This document shows, in pieces, positions 1-5,104 of a stretch of 5,104 nucleotides of DNA. This DNA is from Euryarchaeota archaeon UBA59 (GTDB lineage Archaea; Thermoplasmatota; Poseidoniia; Poseidoniales; Thalassarchaeaceae). Made by a program: the position numbers and the translations under genes. Position 1 is the first letter of the stretch. Every line of letters starts with the position of its first letter. Location of the stretch: contig DAVI01000041.1 of the NCBI GenBank assembly GCA_002505495.1, positions 1,290-6,393 of the forward strand, written 5' to 3'. Under the pieces are notes generated by a model. That model did not search any database and was not told where the DNA came from. It was given only the letters and a program-made list of their open reading frames with translations.

Positions 1-545
1 TCGCTGAACCCTTCAGTGATGAGGTACTCCCGCCCATATTGCAGCACCTTGCCTCGCAGTTGGAACATGGCGTTGACATGGCTGCGGCGCAGGTCGATGT
101 GACGGTTGTCGAGTCGGGTGTCGAGCCCGACGTGGACCTTGTCGGCCACACCCATCGGCATCGGCGCCTCCGCCGCGGTGAGGACTGTCGCCGAGGTGAC
201 TTGTACCTCGAACTCTGCTGGAGGTTCGGGCTCACCCTCCTTGGTCTTGGGAGGGCGCTTCTGGGCGACCGTTCCGGTGACTTGGATGACTGACTCTCGG
301 TTGGTCCCTTGGATGGTTTCGAAGGTGGCCTCGTCCATGTTGTCCTTCTTCAGGAACGCCTGCAGGTAGCCTGTGCCGTCTCTTAGCATCAGGAAGCAGA
401 TTGCGCCTCGGCCGCGGACAGTCTCTGCAAAGCCGGCGATGGTGACCTCGTGACCGACCATTTGGGCGCCGTGCTGGGCAATTTCGCCAAGCGTGTGGGT
501 GCGGTAGTAGGTGGGCTCCCAGCCAGAGCCATCTCGGCCTGTCAT
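1..545 (-). CDS. aspS: Aspartyl-tRNA synthetase, archaeal/eukaryotic type, N-terminal part (partial)
   Basis: This cytoplasmic class II enzyme charges tRNA-Asp, and in some archaea also tRNA-Asn, with aspartate. About 181 codons are visible and the gene runs off the left edge. Residues 13-17 (YYRTH) match the RTH start region of archaeal AspRS. Residues about 29-125 form the OB-fold anticodon-binding domain (FLMLRDGTGYLQAF at 51-64). Residues 141-154, LDTRLDNRHIDLRR, are the signature that leads into the catalytic domain and separate AspRS from AsnRS. The sequence stops at the start of motif 1 (GFSE), so no catalytic residues are seen. The ATG at 545-543 is chosen because homology begins about 12 residues later. 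The frame stays open upstream to a GTG at 640-638, but that extension does not look like the family. No Shine-Dalgarno sequence lies directly before the ATG; a T-rich element about 33 nt upstream suggests a short or absent leader. The gene is divergent from the surface-protein gene. Family assignment is firm; tRNA specificity is not. Confidence 0.93.
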   Translation of the reverse strand, partial: MTGRDGSGWEPTYYRTHTLGEIAQHGAQMVGHEVTIAGFAETVRGRGAICFLMLRDGTGYLQAFLKKDNMDEATFETIQGTNRESVIQVTGTVAQKRPPKTKEGEPEPPAEFEVQVTSATVLTAAEAPMPMGVADKVHVGLDTRLDNRHIDLRRSHVNAMFQLRGKVLQYGREYLITEGFS

Positions 546-573
546 GAGGGTGGGCGGGTGCGTGAAGCACTTG

Positions 574-650
574 AACAAAACGGCTGACCCCTTCGCCGGT
601 CGGGGCGTGTGATGGATATCCTCCAAATGGCCTCCTTTCACCGTTTTGTT
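574..650. repeat. Perfect 10-bp inverted repeat in the divergent promoter region
   Basis: AACAAAACGG at 574-583 is the exact reverse complement of CCGTTTTGTT at 641-650, with 57 nt between. Read along each gene's own direction, both copies are CCGTTTTGTT pointing toward the start codon: leftward to aspS and rightward to the surface-protein gene. The aspS-side copy is centred about 33 nt before its ATG, a spacing that would suit an archaeal TATA/BRE element with a very short leader. The other copy is about 85 nt before ATG 732, too far for a core promoter of a short-leader transcript. It may therefore be a shared operator, a promoter for a longer leader, or chance. The repeat itself is directly seen; its function is inferred. 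Confidence 0.55.
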
Positions 651-692
651 GGTATATGGTCGGGCTTTGGTGGTATTCGACGCCCTCTGCTC

Positions 693-698
693 ATTATA
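693..698 (+). promoter_or_regulatory. Possible TATA box for the surface-protein gene
   Basis: ATTATA lies in an otherwise GC-rich stretch, centred about 36 nt before the ATG at 732. An archaeal TATA box sits about 26 nt before the transcription start, so transcription would begin near 722 and give a leader of about ten nucleotides that just includes the AGGTGAG ribosome-binding site. A second TATA-like stretch (GGTATATGG, 651-659) lies further upstream. The call rests on position and composition only. Confidence 0.35.
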
Positions 699-720
699 GG
701 GGGAGAGCATCGGGTAGTGT

Positions 721-727
721 AGGTGAG
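721..727 (+). promoter_or_regulatory. Ribosome-binding site deciding the start of the surface-protein gene
   Basis: AGGTGAG fits the archaeal anti-Shine-Dalgarno sequence and ends 4 nt before ATG 732. It overlaps the in-frame GTG at 723, which argues against that GTG as the start and favours ATG 732. A further in-frame ATG at 753 would still leave a usable but shorter signal peptide. Confidence 0.5.
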
Positions 728-731
728 AAGG

Positions 732-2522
732 ATGAGCGACATCAAGAATGGAATGAGAAGGGGAGCAATTCTGGCACTTTCGTTGGTAGCGCTGATGATG
801 ACTTCTGGGCTGGCTATTGCTCAGAACGCGCCGGTCGATGGGGCTCCTGACACGCGGCCAGGCGAAGATATTGATTACACACGCGAGAACATCGTGATTG
901 AACAGGACTTGGAGAACGGCGAGATTCTCCTCAAGTTAGGTGAAGCTAGGATGCTTGTCAAGTACGGTGATGGCAGAATCCAGTTCGCAACAATTCAGAC
1001 CAAATACATGGGCATCGCAGATGTCTACGATGACCGCAGAGGATTCGACAAGAGAGTCGGCATCCCCGTGGAGACCATCTTCTGGCAGCGCTTAATCGGC
1101 GTGGTCGAATATGTAGACCACAACGACAACGGCATTTTCGATGTTCATGGACCCAAGGTCGCAGGCACACTCGATGAGTTGAGCGACAGCCTAGTGAGCC
1201 ATGAACAGATGGTGAAGTGGGTAGACTACGACAATGTCGAGTGGACGCTGACCCAGTGGAACCAGCAGCAGAACGGCAACGAAGTTGACATCACCTTCGT
1301 GCTCGGCGCTACGGACATCCCTTACGACACGAACCATGGGCAAATCACCAACAAGAGAGTCGAGCGACTCGCCTACATCTTCCATGTGACCACGGTCGAG
1401 GAGGAGATTGTGGTAGAAGCAGTCCCGCACTATCGAATCATGGCTGATGAGAATGGCGCGCTAGGTGACCAGATTGACGACAGTCGGTTGCTTGCTCACA
1501 CCAACGTCACCGGACATGTTCTCAATTCCACTTGGAAGTACGACCAGTTGATTCAGGGCTGGGATGTGGCGATTGTCGATGGCGCAGAGCGAAACGACAC
1601 CCGTTTGGTGGTGCTGACCGAGATGGCATACGGCGTCCACATGTCTGACGCGGTCGGCGAGTGGATCCACGAGGAGTTCGGTGGCCTTCCCGCCCCGCGA
1701 GCGATTGCTGGACATGCACCACGCCACAGTCCGGTAGACGTCGCTCCCGATGTGGTTGACGCTGCTGAGGATGACATTCCTGACCACGATGCAAAGGGTA
1801 ACCCTCTACGATGTGGGCTCGCCTATGTGACTGGTAGTGGAGTGGTACAGCCTGACAGCGATGGAACCGAGGGGCGCTCAACCAATGGACGGGCAACTGG
1901 TGACAACACCGACCAGAGCGATGAAGAGCGCCAGCAGGACAAGGTGAAGGAGCGAATTCGCGAGTACACCGAAACCGCCTGCATGCAGCGGGGTGCCGAG
2001 ATGGTTACCGACAGCGTGGCGCAGCCCGAGGCGATTCGAGCCGGCACACTTCACTTCAGGGACAATGGAGCCGATCTTGGCCGTGTCCGGTGGGTGTCGA
2101 ACGCAACTGTCGATGGTCTCGAGACCGAGGTCTTGTTCCAGAAGCACGGAGCTCGCCCAATCCTCCCAGAGGATGTTGGCCAGCAGGACGGCATCTGGGC
2201 TGGAGTTCGAATGGTCGGCGGCTACAACTATGTTCTCGGCAACAGCGTCTACCACGACCCGGAGTTCTCTTCCGACATCATGACCATGGACACCCAGTCT
2301 TTCGGTGAGCCGGTCATCTTAGGAGGTTCTCTCGTGCAGATGCTCAGCGGCCTTGTTCGAATGCTACCACTGCTCATCGGTGTGGTTGTAGTCGGTGCAA
2401 TCGTCGTCGGAGTCGCACGGAGTCGGCGGGATACCGCACCTCTACCGCAGCAACGGCAGTACGCACCTGCGGGCGCCTGGACCAGCGGTGACGACTGGGA
2501 CCAGTACGACAGGGAGGTGTAA
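732..2522 (+). CDS. Secreted, membrane-anchored surface protein of unknown function
   Basis: I do not recognise a named family. The 596-residue product has a clear signal peptide: positive residues (K5, R9, R10), a hydrophobic core at about 12-29, and a likely cleavage site AIA/Q after residue 30. A long acidic ectodomain follows, then one membrane helix at about 544-562 (LPLLIGVVVVGAIVVGVA) stopped by RSRR, and a short cytoplasmic tail ending DWDQYDREV. Within the ectodomain, residues 129-137 (DHNDNGIFD) resemble a calcium-binding EF-hand-like loop. Four N-glycosylation sequons occur at N258, N265, N288 and N457. Residues about 330-415 form an acidic, Pro/Asp- then Gln/Glu/Arg-rich low-complexity stretch. 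The only two cysteines, C361 and C417, bracket part of it and could form a disulfide. Aromatic and alternating hydrophobic segments on both sides suggest beta-rich domains. The layout suits a cell-surface protein facing the medium. The stop lies 3 nt before the next gene, suggesting co-transcription. Secretion and anchoring are well supported; binding, enzymatic or structural roles are open. Confidence 0.9.
   Translation: MSDIKNGMRRGAILALSLVALMMTSGLAIAQNAPVDGAPDTRPGEDIDYTRENIVIEQDLENGEILLKLGEARMLVKYGDGRIQFATIQTKYMGIADVYDDRRGFDKRVGIPVETIFWQRLIGVVEYVDHNDNGIFDVHGPKVAGTLDELSDSLVSHEQMVKWVDYDNVEWTLTQWNQQQNGNEVDITFVLGATDIPYDTNHGQITNKRVERLAYIFHVTTVEEEIVVEAVPHYRIMADENGALGDQIDDSRLLAHTNVTGHVLNSTWKYDQLIQGWDVAIVDGAERNDTRLVVLTEMAYGVHMSDAVGEWIHEEFGGLPAPRAIAGHAPRHSPVDVAPDVVDAAEDDIPDHDAKGNPLRCGLAYVTGSGVVQPDSDGTEGRSTNGRATGDNTDQSDEERQQDKVKERIREYTETACMQRGAEMVTDSVAQPEAIRAGTLHFRDNGADLGRVRWVSNATVDGLETEVLFQKHGARPILPEDVGQQDGIWAGVRMVGGYNYVLGNSVYHDPEFSSDIMTMDTQSFGEPVILGGSLVQMLSGLVRMLPLLIGVVVVGAIVVGVARSRRDTAPLPQQRQYAPAGAWTSGDDWDQYDREV
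2512..2519 (+). promoter_or_regulatory. Strong Shine-Dalgarno for the 54-aa gene, inside the end of the upstream gene
   Basis: GGGAGGTG matches the 16S 3'-end complement (core GGAGGTG) and ends 6 nt before ATG 2526, an ideal spacing. It lies in the last codons of the surface-protein gene and ends one base before its TAA. It is the best ribosome-binding site in the window and the main evidence that the short ORF is translated, probably coupled to termination of the upstream gene. Confidence 0.7.
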
Positions 2523-2525
2523 TCG

Positions 2526-2690
2526 ATGGCAGTAGTAGAATATGGCTCTCACTTGATGGCGATAATGAAGCTCTTCAACGGCAAAGGCGATGGACCTGCA
2601 GGAGATTTTGTCGCGGTTGTCACTTTCACTTCAGACGAACAACCCCCTAGCCCAGTTGAAATGCCGGATTCCGAATTGGAAATAGTCTGA
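2526..2690 (+). CDS. Small acidic protein, 54 aa, unknown function
   Basis: The ORF starts with MAVVEYGSHLMAIMKLF and ends with DSELEIV before TGA at 2688-2690. The ATG sits 3 nt after the surface-protein stop and 6 nt after a strong Shine-Dalgarno sequence, the typical arrangement of a second gene in an operon. No signal peptide, membrane helix, zinc-binding cysteines or known fold is visible; there is no cysteine at all. The N-terminal half is mildly hydrophobic with a Gly-rich turn (NGKGDGPAGD, residues 18-27). The C-terminal third is rich in Pro, Glu and Asp (from about residue 37), giving a strongly acidic tail that is probably disordered. It is likely cytoplasmic. It could be an accessory or assembly partner of the surface protein or an independent small protein. 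A decayed remnant of a longer gene is possible but is made less likely by the intact start signal. Translation is fairly well supported; function is unknown. Confidence 0.62.
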   Translation: MAVVEYGSHLMAIMKLFNGKGDGPAGDFVAVVTFTSDEQPPSPVEMPDSELEIV

Positions 2691-2727
2691 GTTCTGGTGG
2701 TTCAAGATCACTGGGAATTTCAATCTA

Positions 2728-2743
2728 CGAGCACACGCGCTCG
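2728..2743 (+). other. Small hairpin in the 2691-2784 intergenic gap
   Basis: CGAGC (2728-2732) pairs with GCTCG (2739-2743) around a 6-nt loop. An outer GGTGGT (2696-2701) / ACCACC (2744-2749) pair could enclose it. It lies between the 54-aa gene and the winged-helix gene. The downstream bases CCCTTTC are only weakly T-rich, so it is a poor terminator candidate. It may be a processing or leader structure, or chance. Confidence 0.25.
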
Positions 2744-2784
2744 ACCACCCTTTCATCAACCGAAGGGGGGGTCAGAGGTCTCGG

Positions 2785-4098
2785 ATGGGGAAGGCTCCAC
2801 GGATTACGAATCGCGAGCGGGTCCTGTTGGCTCTGGCCGACGCGCCCACTTTTGAGGACCAATACGAGTTACCTAGGAGGTTCAGCCAAGCAGGATTGAT
2901 GCAGCGTTTGGGGATGGCTCAATCGCATGTTTCGCGCGCCTTGAATGAACTGATCGAAGAGAATCTGCTGACTCATCGACGCCGGCGTGTAGTTGGAGAG
3001 AGACGCCGGGTGACTGCCTATTCACTTTCTGAAAATGGAATCGACAAGGTGAGTGACCTCATCGATGACATCGAGTCGGCGGAAGTTCTCACCCATGGCA
3101 AGGAGGGTACCCTCGAACAGGTCGAAATCCGCTCGCTGGTCGACCGCTGGGAGAGAGGCGGTGCGAGAAAAGTCCCAGACGCGCTTGCGATGGCTGAATT
3201 GCTCCGAGCCGCTGAGTTGCATGACGGACTCCCTCTTCTCGAGCACCCGCCCGAGGTGACTACGGACGGTGGCGAGGCCGATCTTTCATCAGAAGCGATT
3301 GGCCTCCACTTGGAATTGGCCGAGCTCCGCAGGAGCCAAGGTGACGTTCATGCGGCCATCGACCACCTTGGCAGAGCTGCGGACCTTCACAGAAAACGGG
3401 GGAACGCCGCAGGCGAAGCGCGTTGTCACCTTGCGGCGGCGAGTTTGGGGGCACCATTGGAGTCACCCTCGTCCATCATCGAGGCCGTGTCTTCGATTCG
3501 GGATGATGCGGAGCGGTTGGATGCGAGCCTGATGCTCTTCGATGCGCTACTCGGGAAATCACCGGAGGTGGCGTCAGAACTTCTCGGCGCCTTGGATGGG
3601 AATAATCCGGAAGTGAAACTCCGTCTTGCAGAGGAGGAATTGCGGCGCGGCAAAACTCCTTCTCTCACAGACATTCCAGAGACCTTGCCCAATGCTGATG
3701 CCCTTCGACAGGCGTTGTGGTCGGCGAACAGGTCTCGCCTTCGGTGCCGCGTCGCCAATCAGTCCGGGTTGGGATGGCCGGTTCCGCTCGAGGTCGAACA
3801 GGCGCTAGGTGAAATCGGGCCTCAGTCCAGACAACCCCACTCGCTTCTTTTCGGCGAACTGACACTTGCACATGTGCGAAACCCGGTGCTTGGTGAGGAT
3901 GAGCGCAGACGTCTTCTCGAGTCAGCGTGGGAGTTCGGCTGCCCACTCCCGACGATTGGTCACATCGGCTTCCAATACGCAGCGCTGGTCAGTTCAGCAG
4001 AGGCTCTCATCATTATGCAGCGGTTACAACAGCGGTTTGAGTCGGTCGGCGATTTGAGTGGAGCGGCAGTCTGCGCTGGGCGCATCGAGCAATTGTGA
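2785..4098 (+). CDS. Winged-helix DNA-binding protein with TPR-like C-terminal region
   Basis: This is a 437-residue putative transcriptional regulator. Residues about 8-85 form a MarR-like winged helix-turn-helix. FSQAGLMQRLGMAQSHVSRALNEL (33-56) holds the helix-turn-helix, with the recognition helix at about 46-58. An Arg-rich wing follows at 65-79 (RRRR, then ERRR), then YSLSENG, typical of MarR/ArsR-type wings. After a linker, residues about 169-203 read as a TPR repeat (LHLELAELRRSQGDVHAAIDHLGRAADLH), with a second partial repeat to about 222. The rest is Ala/Leu-rich and helical, ending in an amphipathic LQQRF...CAGRIEQL segment. It has no signal peptide or membrane helix, so it is cytoplasmic. 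The start is the first in-frame ATG, GTG or TTG after a stop at 2683-2685, and AGAGGTC at 2774-2780 is a plausible ribosome-binding site. The TPR-like part may bind a partner protein or peptide that controls DNA binding. Its target could be its own promoter, the surface-protein operon or distant genes; nothing in the sequence decides. The DNA-binding fold is well supported; the TPR call is moderate. Confidence 0.82.
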   Translation: MGKAPRITNRERVLLALADAPTFEDQYELPRRFSQAGLMQRLGMAQSHVSRALNELIEENLLTHRRRRVVGERRRVTAYSLSENGIDKVSDLIDDIESAEVLTHGKEGTLEQVEIRSLVDRWERGGARKVPDALAMAELLRAAELHDGLPLLEHPPEVTTDGGEADLSSEAIGLHLELAELRRSQGDVHAAIDHLGRAADLHRKRGNAAGEARCHLAAASLGAPLESPSSIIEAVSSIRDDAERLDASLMLFDALLGKSPEVASELLGALDGNNPEVKLRLAEEELRRGKTPSLTDIPETLPNADALRQALWSANRSRLRCRVANQSGLGWPVPLEVEQALGEIGPQSRQPHSLLFGELTLAHVRNPVLGEDERRRLLESAWEFGCPLPTIGHIGFQYAALVSSAEALIIMQRLQQRFESVGDLSGAAVCAGRIEQL

Positions 4099-4160
4099 TG
4101 GTTGGAGCGGTGTCGCTCATTTGTCAGCACTCATGTATCGGGTCCTTGCCCACTTTGAAA

Positions 4161-4178
4161 GAGTCCTCCAAAGGGCTC
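4161..4178 (+). terminator. Hairpin followed by T-rich stretch between the regulator and metK
   Basis: GAGTCC (4161-4166) pairs with GGGCTC (4173-4178), six pairs including one G-U, around the loop TCCAAA. A T-rich run (TTGTTTGT, 4183-4190) follows. It lies 62 nt after the regulator stop and 51 nt before the metK ATG. It may help end the upstream transcript, since archaeal termination depends mainly on T-rich tracts, or it may lie in the metK leader. No known SAM riboswitch core is recognisable. The rest of the 131-nt gap (4099-4229) shows no gene. Confidence 0.35.
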
Positions 4179-4229
4179 GACCTTGTTTGTGGGTGAGGTT
4201 CTTAGGCGACGCGGTTCCCCTCGGATTTC

Positions 4230-5104
4230 ATGGCGAACGGGGGTTATGTGTTCACCTCCGAGTCGGTCACTTGTGGCCACCCCGACAAGTTGTGCGACGG
4301 AATCTCGGATGCCGTGGTAGATGCCTGCCTCGCCCAAGACCCCGATGCTCGCGTGGCTTGTGAAACCCTCGTGAAGGGAACTTACAAGGACAGCCTCATC
4401 GTGCTCGCCGGGGAGATTACCGTGGCCGGCGGAATTAACGAAGTGCAACTTGAAGAGATTGCTAGGGACGCTGCGGCGGCCATCGGGTACACACATCAGG
4501 CAACAGGGATGGATGCCAACAACCGTGAGACCTGCAAGGTCCAAGTCCACATCACGACTCAGTCGAGGGACATTGCGAGAGGGGTGGACAGAGACGAGGA
4601 CCAGGGCGCTGGAGACCAAGGGATGATGTTCGGCTACGCCTGTGATGAGAGTGAGGGATTCGATGGACTGAAAGGCACCTACATGCCGCTGCCCGCACTA
4701 TTGGCGCAGATTCTGACCCGTCGGCTGAAGCAGGTTCGAGAAGGCATCCTTGACGAGGGAACCGGCGAGGTCCTACAACTTCCATGGGTGTATCCCGATG
4801 GTAAGAGTCAGGTCACCGTCGTCTACGACGATGACGGTTCTCCAGAATGGATTCACACTGTGGTGATAGCGACTCAACACGCTGACATGGTGCTCTCGGA
4901 CGACTATCCAAACATCAGCAACGAGGATGAGGAGAAGGAATTCATTGAGGAGCAGATCAAGCGACATGTGATAATGCCAGTAATTCCCAAGGAACTGATT
5001 ATCGAGGGTAAGACGCGCTACATCGTGAACGGAACCGGACGCTTCGTGATTGGCGGTCCTCACGGCGACGCCGGAATCACCGGTCGCAAGATCATCGTCG
5101 ACAC
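4230..5104 (+). CDS. metK: S-adenosylmethionine synthetase, bacterial/eukaryal type (partial, 3' end missing)
   Basis: This cytoplasmic enzyme makes S-adenosylmethionine from methionine and ATP, the methyl donor for RNA, DNA and protein methylation. The first 291 residues are seen before the right edge. Family motifs in order are: FTSES (8-12), GHPDK (16-20, ATP and Mg2+ binding), VACET (42-46, K+ site Glu), GEIT (61-64), TTQSRDI (109-115), QGAGDQGMMFGY (125-136, active-site loop), PDGKSQVT with K192, GRFVIGGPHGDAG (270-282) and GRKIIVD (285-291) with the conserved Arg-Lys pair. The downstream GGGAFSGKD phosphate-binding segment is outside the window. The frame has a stop at 4203-4205 and ATG 4230 is the first start. 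No good Shine-Dalgarno sequence precedes it (GGGTGAGG at 4191-4198 is too far), so a leaderless or short-leader transcript is likely. Compared with E. coli MetK there are extra residues at about 50-55, 140-150 and 175-185, plus C15 and G24 where Glu and Gln are usual. Most archaea carry a different, unrelated-looking SAM synthetase family, so this type suggests an old transfer from bacteria. The family call is firm. Confidence 0.95.
   Translation, partial: MANGGYVFTSESVTCGHPDKLCDGISDAVVDACLAQDPDARVACETLVKGTYKDSLIVLAGEITVAGGINEVQLEEIARDAAAAIGYTHQATGMDANNRETCKVQVHITTQSRDIARGVDRDEDQGAGDQGMMFGYACDESEGFDGLKGTYMPLPALLAQILTRRLKQVREGILDEGTGEVLQLPWVYPDGKSQVTVVYDDDGSPEWIHTVVIATQHADMVLSDDYPNISNEDEEKEFIEEQIKRHVIMPVIPKELIIEGKTRYIVNGTGRFVIGGPHGDAGITGRKIIVD

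Noticed and set aside
39..369. Two overlapping plus-strand open frames
   Set aside because: They are antisense to aspS, have odd composition and lack any start signal.
232..570. 112-codon minus-strand open frame rich in His, Pro and Arg
   Set aside because: It is an out-of-frame shadow of aspS; the neighbouring minus-strand frame gives the conserved AspRS OB fold and LDTRLDNR signature.
614..621. GGATATCC palindrome between the divergent genes
   Set aside because: An 8-bp self-complementary site alone is expected by chance and has no second copy nearby.
723..731. GTG start for the surface protein
   Set aside because: The GTG lies within the AGGTGAG ribosome-binding site; ATG 732 has correct spacing and keeps the signal peptide.
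2696..2719. tRNA-like T-arm (GGTGG TTCAAGA TCACT)
   Set aside because: The stem needs two G-U pairs, there is no acceptor stem at tRNA length, no anticodon arm can be fitted, and the upstream part overlaps the 54-aa gene.
4058..4363. 101-codon plus-strand open frame spanning the regulator end and the metK start
   Set aside because: It overlaps the confident metK frame and the regulator's end, and its Arg/Cys/Leu-rich composition is typical of a shadow frame.
4131..5063. Minus-strand open frames opposite metK
   Set aside because: The plus-strand frame matches SAM synthetase motifs throughout; these are antisense shadows.
1..5104. Mobile element, CRISPR array, toxin-antitoxin or defence system
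   Set aside because: No transposase or integrase, terminal repeats, regularly spaced repeats or defence domains were seen on either strand.

Overview
The window looks archaeal, and the best guess is an uncultivated marine Euryarchaeote of the Marine Group II (Candidatus Poseidoniales) / Thermoplasmatota kind. Three things point that way. The aspartyl-tRNA synthetase fragment is of the archaeal/eukaryotic type. One gene encodes a large secreted protein with four N-glycosylation sequons and a single C-terminal membrane anchor. The DNA is moderately GC-rich, with compact genes, short leaders and a mix of Shine-Dalgarno and TATA-like start signals. This assignment is inference; no rRNA or other decisive marker is present. 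No mobile element, CRISPR array, tRNA or rRNA is visible.

Layout. Positions 1-545 (minus strand) hold the N-terminal part of aspS, cut by the window edge. Positions 546-731 are a divergent intergenic region carrying a perfect 10-bp inverted repeat (574-583 / 641-650), placed so that each divergent gene has the same element upstream in the same orientation, plus a TATA-like site at 693-698. Positions 732-2522 (plus) encode a 596-residue protein of unknown function with a signal peptide and a C-terminal anchor. It is followed after 3 nt by a 54-codon gene (2526-2690) with a near-ideal Shine-Dalgarno sequence lying inside the end of the upstream gene. After a 94-nt gap with a small hairpin, 2785-4098 encodes a winged-helix DNA-binding protein with a helical, TPR-like C-terminal region. 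A 131-nt gap with a 6-bp hairpin follows, and 4230-5104 is the start of metK (S-adenosylmethionine synthetase of the bacterial/eukaryal family), cut by the right edge.

How the genes fit together. aspS and metK are housekeeping genes at the two ends. The surface protein and the 54-aa gene are probably co-transcribed and translationally linked. The winged-helix/TPR protein is a candidate local regulator, but its target cannot be read from the sequence. The most interesting items are the overlooked 54-aa gene, the mirrored promoter element, the cysteine-bounded charged loop in the surface protein, and the bacterial/eukaryal-type metK with extra loop segments beside an archaeal-type aspS.
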